A DNA stretch of 64,000 nt from Brachypodium distachyon (Eukaryota > Streptophyta > Magnoliopsida > Poales > Poaceae): contig NC_016132.3 of assembly GCF_000005505.3 (NCBI RefSeq), positions 21,318,501 to 21,382,500 of the forward strand, written 5' to 3'. Below are positions 21,445 to 34,078 of the stretch, one piece after another. The translations under genes were made by a program, and so were the position numbers. The notes under the pieces are model-generated. The model saw nothing but the letters and a program-made list of their open reading frames with translations, did no database searches and had not been told where the DNA came from. How positions within the stretch are numbered: the stretch's first letter is position 1; each line of letters begins with the position of its first letter.

Positions 21445-22535
21445 ATATTACTAGTTGATTCCCCGCGCGTTGCCGCGGAAAATTCTATATGCACATCTGG
21501 ATATGATGTTAGGAACAAATGATAATAATATGATTCAATGCAAGATAAATATGAATATTGTAGGACAAAATGACTTTATCATTCATAACGCATATGCAGC
21601 AAAACAATAGGAGTAACTTGGATGTACATGAACATTAACAACTTCGGGGAAACCAAAAAATGAAGTTTCGTCAACCTGAATATATATTTGCAGATCTTGA
21701 AAGATTGACATACATATCATGAAAATATGTGTACTCGGTGAACTATTTATATAAAACGTGAAGGTGAAAGATCATAAGTGTCAATATATTAAATCGTCGA
21801 AGGGACCACCTAAATGGATTCCTAGTGGTCTACAACACATGAAGAATATGTGATGTGGACACTTTGCATGCTCATGATGCGCATGATGTGAATGATGATG
21901 TGGACACGTTACATGTGAAACTTGCAAACATTAATTACAATTAGCGGGGATCAACTTTATAGGTTACTAGGTGATTCCCCCATCGTTGCCGCGGAAAATT
22001 ATATATGCACGTTCGGATATGATTTTAGAAACAAATGATAATAATATGATTTAATTAAAATAAATATGAATACTATAGTACCAAAGGACTTCATCATTCA
22101 TAACACATATGCAACAAAACAATAGGTGTAATTTTGATGTGCATGAACATTAACAATTTTGAAGAAACCGAAAAGTGAAGGTTCGTCAAACCTGAATATT
22201 TGCATATCTTAGAAAAATTGACATCCATATCATGAAAATCGGTGTGTTTCGTGAAATATTAATATGCAACTCGGAGATGAAAAATCCTATGTATCAAAAT
22301 ATTAAATTCGAATGGACCCACCAAAATGAATCCTAGTGTACCATTTGCAAACATTAGTTGCACTTAGTGGGGATCAACGTTATAAATTATATGTACAACA
22401 CATGATGTGGATGGTGATGTGGATATTTTGAATGCCCATGATGTGCATGATGTGGACATCTTGCATGTGGAGCTTGCAAACATTAATTGCACTTAGTGGA
22501 GATCAACTTTATAGATTATATAGATATAGATTAAG
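21445..22535 (+). repeat. Two tandem ~520-bp copies of an AT-rich repeat with GTTGCCGCGG heads
   Basis: Copy 1 begins near 21450 (CTAGTTGATTCCCCGCGCGT, then GTTGCCGCGGAAAATT) and copy 2 near 21967 (CTAGGTGATTCCCCCATCGT, then GTTGCCGCGGAAAATT). Both continue with ATATGCACNTNNGGATATGAT, AACAAATGATAATAATATGAT and a ..GGGGATCAACTTTATAGATTAT-like tail. It is non-coding. The family is common-looking in grasses but I cannot classify it; a Helitron or MITE origin is possible. Confidence 0.6.
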
Positions 22536-24468
22536 AACTAGTACAGTGCTCGTGTGTTGTCACAGCCTCTTAATTTCTTTCGCTTTCACATGTAAATAAA
22601 ATGCACACAAAATTCACATTTATAAAAAAGACAACGACATAATTTAAAATTCAATCGAAATGGACGGAACGATAAATATTAATCAAAGTGTCATTTACTT
22701 CCTAAATGTACAATCAAGCGTGACATGTGTGCTATCTGCACAAACGGTGTTTTTTTCTATTGTTTACCTGTGAAACAATCGAAGCTACTTATTCATGCGC
22801 TTGTAATTTGAGGGGATTTTTTTTTCATCCGGTTAACTCAAATGAAGACCTTGCAATCAGCACTATCCATTGAAAGATAAAAGTTCCCGGTCCACGACGG
22901 CCGGCCGTCATCATCGCCGATGCCATGCTCCTTCTCCGCCGTAGCCGCCATCCCGCGCCCCTCCCGGGTCACCGCCGCCTCACACCCTCTCGTGATGCCA
23001 CTGCCGCTGCCCTGCGGCGACGGCTCACCCCACGCATCGAACCCGGCCAAGATCGTGGACCGCTTCCGCACGAGGCTCACGTTCCCTAAAACTGGTTCCT
23101 AAAAGAAGACTTATTGAAGAAAAAAAATGTTTGTGTCTCTAGCAGGTTCTCTATATTTTTCTCAGATTCCACTAACACGTGGTCCCCATGCGTCATAGTA
23201 TGTGTCTCTAGCAGGTTCTTGCTCTGTACAACCTTTTTCCTATGCACAAACGGTTTGAGACCTCCATGGCGTCGCCGCTGCCCGCCCACTTGCCCCACGC
23301 CGCTGGCCCAGCTCGCCACCCTCCGCTGCCTGCGCCAGGCACTCTACGCCGCTAGGGCCATCTGCGCGCCGTTTGAGCCCGGCACGCGCCGCCGCATGCT
23401 GCCTACGCCATCTACCCGTCGTCTGCGCTCGTCCCGCGCCGCCGCACTCGGGGTGCACCTGGCCCGTGCCCCCTGCGCGCGCGGCATCGCCCCGGTCCAG
23501 GAAGGGACGAGGAGGGGGGATGCGGCGGCAGGACAGTTAGGCCGCAGGAGGGAGGCCGTGCGAGGCCCCGAGTTAGGGATTTGGATCGATAGAAAAAATC
23601 AGGATGGGTTGAGAGCATGGGGATTGCTTCAGCAAGAAGAAGGAAAGCAGGGGCAGGCAGCTCTGATCTGAGGAGAGCGGCTCCGGTGCGACGCCAAGAA
23701 GGGAGGCGGCTCTGATGAGGCTGGGCGGAGCGACGGTGGCGGAGGATTTGCTAAAGGTTCTTCTCGTGCGGTGGGATCCTGACTGGGGAGAAACCACGTG
23801 TGGGAACTGGGAAGTGTGGACTGCGGGTACAACGGAATGGTTAAACTGCAAATTTGTCTGACGGACGAGAACGAAGGAAACACTTCTTTTATTATTAGGT
23901 GTAGAAAGATATCAACGACGTCGACAAACGAACTCGATCGAGTACAAACAGAAAACCTGCTGTTACCTGTGTAGTGCACATAGACAAACAAAGGACTGAT
24001 GTGCTTGGAGGTACGGCAAGTAATTTTGAGTACGCAGTAATGGGACATAAATCCTCAGGCTGCAAAGTCTCAGAAGACCATGTACATTGTCCCCCGGCGT
24101 AGAGGCAGTAGTATCGTCTGGTTATTATTGCAGCTGCATATGGATTCGGGAACTGCACGTACTCGGGACCGAAACAGGCCACGGTAATAGGTTGCAAAAT
24201 GGCAAAAAATAACAGCAATCTTCCGTGCGATACAGGAGGAGTACAGGACTGGAAATGATGGATTTCTGTTTTGGTGACCACGGCCGGAGTCGACCGTATG
24301 AGTTTTACAGCCCAGCGTAGAACCTAGAGGCCGACCTACATACATGGTTGTCTTGTACGGCTCTGCATATTGCATGCTCCGGAGCACAAAGCTGCAGCAA
24401 CGGTTAAGAGGAGTCCGTGAGAAGATGTCACTGGTCTTTTACGAGTCTCGATGGTTCCATGTAACAGT
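22536..24468. other. Intergenic, GC-rich patch without a supported gene
   Basis: AT-rich edges surround a GC-rich block (about 22860-23670) that is open in several frames on both strands. None of the translations shows a family I recognise, and there are no splice-linked exons I would trust. Two copies of TGTGTCTCTAGCAGGTTCT occur at about 23131 and 23201. Confidence 0.4.
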
Positions 24469-24471
24469 ACT

Positions 24472-24800
24472 CACTCCTACAAAACGGTTCATATGAAACG
24501 GCACGTCAGTAATGGATACGGCGTGACCGTTACTGATGAACAACATCAGTGTCGGTCACGGCGGCGACCGTTACTGATGAACAGAGCGGGGTCTGCCCGT
24601 CCCCGCCCAGCCATACATCAGTGGCGGTCGCGCGAGGCGACCGTCAGTGGCGGTCGCGCGAGGCGACCGCCACTGACGAACCATCATACCTCGCGAGATA
24701 CATCAGTGACGGTCGGTTAAGAGACGACCGCCACTGATGAACCACGCATCAGTAACATACATCAGTAACGGTCGCCCAATTCCCGACCGCCACTGATGAG
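24472..24800 (+). repeat. Left terminal and subterminal repeats of the CACTA element
   Basis: After the CACT terminus, CATCAGT/ACTGATG words linked to CGGTCG or CGACCG occur repeatedly between 24505 and 24800, in both orientations and often as back-to-back hairpins (for example around 24610-24680). Such subterminal arrays are the binding sites for TNPA-type proteins in En/Spm elements. Confidence 0.8.
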
Positions 24801-25243
24801 TGTCGTGGTTTAAATACGAAGAACAGAGCCGCAGCTGTTCCTCCCTCTCCCTCCCTACCCTTCCCCCCCCCCTTGCCGGCGGCCGCCGTCTCCATGGCCG
24901 GCGAGCTCCGATCTTCGAGGCCGAAGCTTCCCTCTCCCTTGCTCTCTCTCTCTCTCCTCCCGATCTGCCTCGCCGGCCTCCAATTTCTCTCCGAAGATTC
25001 CCAATTTCAAATATTTGAGCTCCGGTCGCCGGCAAAATACGGCCTCCTCGTCGTCGCCCGGAGATTCTCTCTCCCTTGCGAGCTCTCTCTCCCTCCCGAT
25101 CTTTCTCGCTGGCCTCCAATTTCTCTCCGAATGTATCTAATTTCAAATTTTTAGTTAGCCCCGGTTAATTAACACCTTATATCCCCTTGTCAATGATTAG
25201 GCTAACTATTTTGCTTTGTTTGTTTTTTGTGTATTCTGTTGTA

Positions 25244-28200
25244 GATCGAAGGACCGTTCTTGGATGTACGCCAAGGAAAGAATCAATGATCGATGGATAA
25301 CCGAATGGATGGTCTTTTTTGGAGTCACGAAAAGTGATTTGGAACGAAAAGGACTTGTGATGATGCGTTGTCTATGTCATAAATGTGGAAACACATGCAT
25401 GATGAAGCTTGAAGATGCACGTGCTGACATCAGGTTTTGTGGAAGGTTATTCTCGCTGGACTTGTCACGGGGAGGATGCGGTTGATGTCTGTAGCGGTAG
25501 CGAAGATGATGATGTCCTGCGGTATGATCTGGCAAATGATTTCGAGGAAGAAACAAGGGTCGATGAGGAGGCTAATATGGAAGGTGAAGGAACTCCACGT
25601 GGCAGGATTGCCGAAATGCTAGATGACCCGTACCTACGGGACCAGCTGGAGGACCCCGAAGATGAGGCAGAGTCTGTTCAGTTCAAAAAATTGTTGGAGG
25701 ACGCAAACACACCCTTGTTGATGGAGCTGGCGAAGAAAACAACATGCTCGAAGTGACGCTCGAACTTTTGAGGCTGAAGGCAGCATCATGCTGGTCAGAC
25801 AAGGGCTTCACGGACTTGTTGGGTTACCTTGCTTCGGTTTTTCCACAGCCAAACAAGTTGCCCAAGAGCACATACGAGGCCAAGAAGATTACATGCCCGC
25901 TTGGATTAGATTGCGTGAAACATCATTCATGTCCAAACGACTGCATGGTATACATTGGAGAGCACGAGAACCATGAGAGCTGCCACATGGTATACATTGG
26001 AGAGCACGAGAACCATGAGAGCTGCCACATATGCGGTGCATCGAGATACAAGAAGAAAAACGCCAGAGCTGGCGAAGACGATGGGGAAGAAGTAATGAAA
26101 GGCAGGCTGGCAAAGACTGTCTGGTATCTTACGGCAGATGGCCGAGTTGAGCGTTGGATGCAGAACAAGGACGCGAGGTATCTCGTCTATCACGATCCTT
26201 CGCAGGCTGCATTCGGTCCTGACGGGCACTACCGTGTGGAGCAAAGCTGGGGTCCTAAAACACCCTGCCGATGGGACTCAGTGGAGGAACTTCGACATGG
26301 TATTTTCTGATTTTGGGGCAGAGCCCAGAAACCTGTGGCTCGGTCTCGGCACTAACGGGATAAATCCTTTCGGAAACATGAACAACAAGCACAGCACATG
26401 GTCAGTGATTTTGTTTGTCTACAACCTTCCTCCATGGTTAATCATGAAGAAAAAGTACATCCACATGTGCATGCTCATACAGGGTCCAAAGCAGCCGGGA
26501 GCTGACCTAAATGTGTATCTGCAGCTACTGAAGGATGAGCTGAAGCAGTTTTGGAACCCTGGCAGAGTGGTTTGGGATGCAAACAGGAGGGAGTACTTCA
26601 CGATGAGAGCAGCGCTTCTGACTTGCGTGCATGACTACCTTGCGAATGGAAATACTTCATGCCACATGACACATGGCTAGAAGGCTTGTACAAAGTGCGG
26701 GGAAAACATGACATCAGAGAAGTTGCTCACTTCATCCAAAATTGTTTACGTGGGCAACCGAAAGTGCTTGGATGCTAAAGACCCTTGGAGGGATGACAAG
26801 GAAAGGTTCAATGGGAAGATGGAGCACGGGACAGCGCCGAAGGAGAAGTCTGGTATGCAAATCCTCGAAATTGTAAACGATCTTGAGGTTGTCCCTGGAA
26901 AGATTGCTGCGAAGAAATATAAGGAACTTGAAGGCGTCGTGTGGAAAAGGAGGTCCGTATTCTGGGACCTGGAGTACTAGGCACATTTAGAATGCCGCCA
27001 CAGCATAGATGTCATGCACGTAGAGAAAAATGTATGCAACAGCGTGCTGAGGTTGCTGATGAACATTCCAGAGAAGACGAAAGATGTACCCAATGCACGG
27101 AAGGATCTGGAACTCATGTCTATCAAAAAAGAGTTGTGGGGCAAAGATCAAGTGTCGGCGGCCGACAAGAATGGTTTTGTGACGATGACCACGTGGTGTC
27201 GTCTTGCATGTTACAACCTGTACAAAGACGAGTTGCATAGGATGTGCCAGTGCCTGCAGGGCATTAAAGTCCCATCGAACTACTCGTCGAGCATCAAGCA
27301 TCTAGTTGACGTGAAGAGTCACACGCTATCTGGCATGAAGTCTCAAGACAACCATGTCATACTCACTCAGTTACTTCCAGTCGCAATCAGAGGTATCATG
27401 GAGCCGCACGTAAGGGAGACAATCATGAAGTTTTCTGACTTCTTTGACAGCATCTCGCAGAAGTCAATCACCGTTAGACGATGCCAGATATTGAAGGATA
27501 GTATGATACAGATTCTGTGCGAGCTCGAGATGTTCTTCCCTCCATCATTCTTCGATATCATGGTCCATCTAATGATCCACATATGCGATGAGATCTTGTC
27601 CCTAGGGCCCTCGTTCCTACATAACATGTATGGCCCTGAATGATACAACGGGGTTCTGAAGCGCTACATTCATAACAGATCGCGTCCGGAAGGTAGCATC
27701 GTGGAAGGGTTTAGGGCAGAAGAGTGCATCGAGTTCTGTACGGATTGATTGGCCGATCAGAAATCAATAGGTGTTCCCGAATCACGGCACAAGGGCAAGC
27801 TCGATGGCGAAGGTGGCCTTGGACATACATACCTTAATGTCTATGGAAGAGGAAGGGAAGCTGACTTTGAAAGAGCACATTTGGTTGTGTTGCAAACTGT
27901 CGATTGCTGCCGGCCTTATCAGTAAATGCACATGGAACAACTGCAAAATGAAAACCTTAAAAGAGGAGAAGTCTGGATCCTCTGGGAGCACAATAAAACA
28001 TTCGCAGCGTGGCTGAAGAATTATTGGTACGGCAGGGAGACGACCAATGTATCAGAAGAGACGGTTGCATGTTTGTCACGGGAACCTGCTTACCACGTCT
28101 CTACTTGGCAATCATATGCGATCGACGGCTATAACTTCTACACTGCGTCTCAGGACCATAAAAGCACATATCAAAATAATGGTGTAGTCATGACTTCTGA

Positions 28201-28597
28201 GACCGCGATCGATGACAACAGCAAAACCAAAGCGTTCTTCGGCGTTATCGAGGAGATCTGGGAATCGGAGTACTCGATCACAAAGATCCCAATGTTCCGT
28301 GTAAGATGGACCAAAGGTGACGAAGAAGAAACTCACAGGTTCACGATGATGGTGCTACCTCCTGAGATCCCTCGTGAACAAGTTGACGTGAGAAAAATCC
28401 CAGCAAGATAAGAACCATGGGTCTTTGCTACACAATGCAAGCAGGTATTCTATATAGACGACCCGGCAAATAAAGGCTGCGTCATAGTAAGAAGAGTGAA
28501 AAGAAGCATTGTTGGAGTGGACGCGGTTACTTCACAAGAAGACTACGAAGGTTTTCATGATCCGACAACCGCCGCAGATGACGAAGAAGCGGAACGC
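25244..28597 (+). pseudogene. CACTA transposase (TNP2 type), broken
   Basis: An exon opens after a TTGTAG acceptor at 25243 and starts with the N-terminal associated domain (SKDRSWMYAKERI; CLCHKCGNT; then GYSRWTCHGED in another frame). The Zn-binding-like segment CPNDCMVYIGEHE and the catalytic core follow (LGLGTNGINPFGNMN, WSVILFVYNLPPW, FTMRAALLTCVHDY, FNGKMEHGTAP, HVEKNVCNSVLRLL, FPPSFFDIMVHL). The last part is a DUF4216-like C-terminus (YNFYTASQDHKSTYQNNGV; FFGVIEEIWE). This enzyme would cut at the CACT ends. The frame shifts or stops near 25420, 25755, 26300, 26680, 26980, 27640 and 28410. The copy ends where element B begins, so a short C-terminal part may be lost. Confidence 0.88.
25945..26028 (+). 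repeat. Exact 42-bp tandem duplication inside the transposase
   Basis: Units 25945-25986 and 25987-26028 are identical. The 14 codons (MVYIGEHENHESCH) are repeated in frame within the Cys/His-containing segment, so this change alone would not break the protein. Confidence 0.9.
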
Positions 28598-28691
28598 CCG
28601 AGGGGAAATCACTTTGCTTCCCAGCCTTCGTCTTCCAACTCCTTCGCATCTTGCGCCCAAGAGTTCCTGCTAACTTCTGCCTCCGTTCCCC

Positions 28692-31600
28692 ATGGCGCCC
28701 CCCACCACCAGGAACGGAAAAGAGGGGAAGGCCCCGAAGAGAGCAGTGGCCAGCAAAAGCGAGGCGGCCGCCAAGGCCGCCGCCGACAAGGATCAGCAGA
28801 AGCGAGCGATGAGGGCCACGCTTGCCTTCTACCAGCCCGGCTACAACGGCGAGGTGCTGGACAAGATCCGGCACGCCGTCGCCTCCGGGTTCAAGGAACA
28901 CGGGGAGACCCTTATCTTCCCCGCGGGTGCCGACCACCAGGAAAACGACTTCTGGGTGTTCGGGCGCTTCCTCCTCACTTGGCTGGTGCCGCCATTCTCG
29001 TTGTTTCTCCACGCGCTGATGGAGTCGTATCAGCAGCGGGTGGCGCAGCTTCACCCCAGGTCGCTCTTCCTCCTCGCCACCTTCCAATTCCTCTGCAAAG
29101 CGTTCGTAGGGGTGATGCCGTCGGTGGCACTATTCCGGCACTATTTCTACCCCCGGATCGATAACGCGAAAGCGATGTCGTCGGGGGTGGTGTTCCGCGC
29201 CCGCGACCAGATGAAGTCCGAGTTCATCGTCCGGTCGGGGAAGAGGATCGAGAAGGAGTGGCGGGGCGACTGGTGCTAGGTCCGGGTGGAAGACCCCCAG
29301 GAGTTCATCCTTTCGCCCACCGAGCTGCCGCAACCCCACGGCGAATGGCAGGACAAGTACCACCACGATGCCGATCCCCTCCCCATCATGGAGAAAATCA
29401 AGGTTTTGCGGCTGGCGGGGCTCATCGATGTTGACGTGGCCCGCACCTTCAACACCCGGCCCGCGTGGATGTACACGGGTCCCGGGAACAGGACACGCCT
29501 CCACCGCGAAGGAGTGGACCAGGAATCCCTCCAGGTGTGGGTGAAGGGGATCTCCGGTGAGGACCTTCCCGCTACGGGGTTCCCGCCAGGGGTCATCTCC
29601 CTCCACGCCGGCGTCGCGGGGCTCAACAACATCGTCGCCTCCTTCCCACCCTGCAACGAGTGGGGATTAATGGACCCCGTGCGCTCCCCCGTCGGCACCT
29701 CGAGGGAAACAGGTGCTTGAGAAAAGCGGGGGCGAGTTGGAGATCAGCTGGCCCTCCCTTTAGTCTCTGGATGACGAGGCAGGCCAGCCTGTGGCGTCCT
29801 AGACGACGATGAGGACAGTGATGACGCGCCCCTGATCGCGCGGAGATCAAGGGCATACGCAGCGGCCGCGGCTTCCTCCACGGCGGCTGCGGCGGCACCC
29901 GACCCAGCCGTGGCATCCGCCCCAGCCGCGGCTACCAGCTCTGCGGGGGCAGCCGCCTTAGGGGCGTCCGCCGGTACCTCAGCGGTGACCACACCTGTGG
30001 GGGTCGCCGGAGCCATGGCGGCGACCCCACCGGCGGCGACCACCCGCGACCCGGCGGCGGCTACCTCAACAACAGCTGCCGGGGCCGCGGCGGCACCTAC
30101 ACCGGGGGCAGCCCCGACGCTGCAGCAGTCTCGTCATCGGTTCCCGCGGCGCCCCAGGCTGCGGCACCCCACGGGTGCCCACGGCGCCGCCCGCTCGGGG
30201 GGTCTTCCGGGGCTTCGCACTCCGGCGCAACCCCCGGCGGACCGATTCACCGGCGAGCGCCAGCAAGAGGGGGAGGGGCGACTCTCCGCTCGCCACACCG
30301 AGCAAGAGGGCACGCACGAACGTCGGCGGCGCCGCCGACCTGACCGGCACAGGGTCTAGCGGCGCCGTCATCGCACCTTCCTTTTCGGAAGGTGGCACCT
30401 CGCCTGCGGCAAGCCTCTTGGAGGCCCCCGTCGGGGCGGAGGAGGAGGGGGAGGCTCCCCCCGCAAGCTTGACGGCCTTGCAAGGTAACCGCCTCTGGGC
30501 TACTTTTTGCTTGCCGCTTCTCACGCTTCTTGCTGCTGCAGGCCCAAGCGCACCCGCACCGGGAGAGGGCGCTACCGTGGTTGATCTCGACTCCGACGTA
30601 GAGATCATGGGGGCGGCGGAGGAGCCGGCAGTGGCTCCCGCACCAAGCCCTGCTGGGCCGGCCACGGCGGCGGCGACCGCCGCCGCCGGGACGGCACTCG
30701 GCAACGTGCCAGCAGCCGCGGACGCAGCTGGCGTGGATTCGTCTGCTGCCCCGCAGGGGGCGGCCCCTGTCGGGGGCGCCGCAGCCTCACCAGCCCCGCA
30801 GCCTCCAGGCGCGGGTGAAGGGGAGGTTGCCGGGGAAGGGCGACAGGACGCCGTGGCACATGCAGATGACCCCCCGCTCAGCTCTACAGTGGCGGCGGGG
30901 GCTTCATCGTCATTGGCCGCCTCCCTCGACACCGACCTCAGCACCCTTGCCGGGGTGGCTTGGAATCCCATCACCTGGGATCCAAGCGTCTTCGACCGAG
31001 GGCACCGGTTCCTGAATGCCGTCAAGGACCAGCAGCTGGCCTTCGTCACCTCTTTCAACGAGGTGAGGGAGCACCATGCAATCGCCAAGAGCCGGCGTGG
31101 TGAGGTGCGGGAAGCCGTGGAGAAGGAGCGCCAAGAGCTCTCCCGGCTGCGCGAGGAGACGCGTCTCGCCAGAGAGGAGGCGCGCCTTGCCTGGGAAGCC
31201 CTAGAGGACGCCGACGAACCGGTCGTCCCGAAAGCGGAGCTCTACCGGCGGCTGGAGGCCCAGCGCGCCGAACTCCAGGGGGTGCTGGACTCGCTAGCGG
31301 CGAGCCTTGAGGAAACCAAGAAGGAGCACGCCTGGGTGCTCGCGGCAGCCCTGGCCCAGCTTGACGAGAAGAGCGATCTGATCGCCAACTACCGCGGTGA
31401 GATCCAGGGCATGCGCGTCAAGCTGGAGGTGCAGGTCAAGGCCACCGAGGGCGCGGTGGAAGTGGCGGCCTGGCACGAGATCCAGCTCGGCTCTGCCAAG
31501 GACAGAGCGGCCAAGCTTGAGACCGAGCTGGCCACCGTCCGGGAGGAGCTCGCCAAGGCCGACAACGACAACGCGGTGAAGACCGCAGAGCTCGCGGCGC

Positions 31601-32088
31601 TTGAGAACAACCTCCGTAAGGCCAAGAAGGCTGCGCATGATGCCCGGCTCCACCATGGCACGCTGATCGGGTAGCGGCAGATAGAGACCGAGAAGCTGCT
31701 CAAGATCGCCCAGGCGTTGCACGACTTGCTGCCCCGGTTCGAGTTGCAGGCCGCCGCGGTGGACGGCACGGACATCTCGACGTTGATCCCCTTCTTCTCC
31801 GACCTGGTGGGGAGGCTCGGGGCGCTCGACGTCCGGATCGCCAAATACGGCGCCAACGAGGTTACCAACTGCGCCCGGGAGGTTGCCGGGACGATCCTTT
31901 TGAGGATACACCTCCGGAACCCGGCGTTTCCCTTCGAGACGGTACTGGACGCCTGGTCGGACAGTGAGGACGAGCCCACCCACACTCGGGCGGTGCGTGG
32001 GTTCGTCGACGAGGTGGTCGAGCGGATGCAGCGGAAGCCGAACCCCGAGCCGTCCCCGGACCCCCTGGCGGAAGACGCCGGCCCCTAG
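28692..32088 (+). pseudogene. Antisense accessory gene of Tat element B (Transposase_28-like), broken
   Basis: This is the counterpart of the gene at 27-3528 and is collinear with it. It has the head MAPPTTRNGKEGKAPKR, the globular domain (ATLAFYQPGYNGEVL; VALFRHYFYPRIDNAK; RPAWMYTGPGNRTRL), an Ala/Pro-rich linker (29800-30900) and a coiled coil rich in Glu/Lys/Ala (about 31010-31660), with an acidic tail ending at 32088. Breaks include TAG at 29277-29279, where copy A has Trp, a frame change near 29740, and TAG at 31672-31674, where copy A has Gln. A GT..AG intron candidate (30485-30541, 57 bp) sits at the same place as in copy A. Upstream of the ATG only about 94 bp of element remain, so the TATA region seen in copy A is gone. 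Confidence 0.75.
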
Positions 32089-34078
32089 TTGCGCCGCCTC
32101 CTGCCGGTCCCCGCTGCTGTCATGTTTATCTTCTTTTGTTCTTGTCCTGCAAGTGTAGCGCTTTGCGTTGTTTCAACAATTACATTTTTTATTAGTCCAT
32201 GTAATCATTCGCTACTTAGTTAATCAAGTTCTTTAGTTCTGCTTAATGCTTGCTCCTTGTTCCCTTGGCTGCCTCGCAGGGCGGATCCCTTAGCCTTTGT
32301 GTGCTATCCTTTGTGTTGCCGGGGACTCGCGCGCCTCACTCTTGACCCGACCAGGGACCCGGGACGGACCCGCAGTGCCGACCTGGGGTCAAGCAGCTGC
32401 GGCGAGCCACTCCACTTGCGGGGTAACTACTCCAAGCCATGCCCTCCCAGGACGCACCCGGAAGCTGCACGGGGAGCGCACTCCCCCCGCAAGCGTCCTT
32501 CAAACACCTTGGCGAGGCAGCGTTCAGCGATGTTCAGTTCTTAAAAGGTTCAGCGTTCAGGTGCAAGCACTTAGCTTTTTGTTCAGTCTCGTGCTCGGCA
32601 CGCTTGCCGGTGATGCGCGCCTGGCATGTCTCCCTTGAGAGAGCCTGCTGGAGGAATGCGGTGGAGACACCGTGACAAGATCGCCGCTGGCGACAAGCGC
32701 CGCCGCCGATGCTCCCACCGCGCCTCCACAACAACCCTCGCCTTTAGAAAAGCCCTTGCTTTCGGGGGAACCTGTCCCGAGGGGTGCGGCGGGGACGTCG
32801 TGACTTCCTCGCCGCCACCAGCGAGCATGGGTGGCGAGGACGCCACGACATTCCTGCAACAGCCCTTGCTGCTTGGGAAAAAATTGTCTGAGGGACGCTG
32901 CAGGGACGTTGCGGTGGGCCGGAGCAAACGGCGAATGCCGGCACCGGCGCCGTCACAGCGTCCTCGCTACGACCCTCGCCTCTGGAGGCGCCCTCTGGAG
33001 GGTGCGGCAGGGACACTGCGGCAGCCCTCGCCCCGGAGCCGCTCGCTAGAGGAGACGCGGCAAGGACACGGCGGCAGTGCACCCGCCGGCGCCGAGCACT
33101 GGTGGGATGCACCACCACCGTGTCTCTGCGACGCCCCTCTGAGTAGGCTCGGTGGGGTAATGCGGCAAGGTCGCGATGACAGTGCACCCGTCGGCGCTGG
33201 GCGCTGATGGCATGCACCCCCATCGCGCCTCTGTGGCACCGCCCGCCTTTGCAGCCTCTTGGCTGTGCTCTGAGCCGTTCCATGGTCATGACACTCCTTT
33301 TATAGGCGCGGAGGGGGGGGGGGCTCGCCACCACACACACCGGGTCAACACAGCATACGTGGCGCTCCACCCCTTGAACTGCGGTACAGTCTTCGCCACT
33401 CTGCACGCCACGTTGCTGTGGCACACATGGCGGCTCCCTCCTGAATCAGGGGCCTCGAAGTGCGGCGAGTCCCTCGTGGAGCGGTCGCTCCGCACCACAA
33501 GGCGTTGCTACAAGCCGCGACCCGTCGGCGGTCCACAGGCATTACAGTGCGCAAGATTCCACTTTTACCCTGCAGGTTAGATTCTTACCAAGCCCGAGAT
33601 GCTGAAAAAAAATTCGAAATTTATGAAGAACTCAAAGCAACATGGATAATCTCCTGCCCCCAGCCCCCGGGCATGGAAGTGTTGACGCCAAACTTGGATG
33701 TGAGCACTTCATTACCAGACGCAGCAACTGCGTGGTGCACATTGTGGGGAGCCCGACAACCGCACGTTCCGTGATGCACGTTGCCGGAAGCCCGGCAACT
33801 GCATGTCCCGTGCCGGAGCGACCCGGCAACAGGTTTGTGTTTTCGAGGCTCCAGCAGCCCCCTGCTCACAACCAAGTAGGGAAAGACACTTCCGTGCACC
33901 CAAAGCAGGAGACAGAAGAAGGAGGAACATGCAAATAAATGAAGCAATCTTAAAACTCAGGGAAAGAGCACTTATCTTTATTCACAATAACCAGTGGTAT
34001 ACACACGGGGGTTGCCCCGCTACACTAGTTCGAGAGGTATCCATCGGCGGCATCACCTGAGGTTCGGGCTCCGGCGCT
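32089..34078. other. Spacer between antisense gene and pol of element B
   Basis: Following the antisense gene is a T-rich 3'-UTR-like stretch (32100-32240) and then GC-rich DNA open in many frames on both strands but without recognisable protein. Around 33720-33830 short imperfect repeats of GCCCGGCAACTGCA type occur. It is probably non-coding element DNA. Confidence 0.5.

Noticed and set aside
22838..23671. GC-rich open frames, possibly a captured gene piece
   Set aside because: The composition is suggestive, but I recognise no domain, and there are no inverted repeats around it that I can see.
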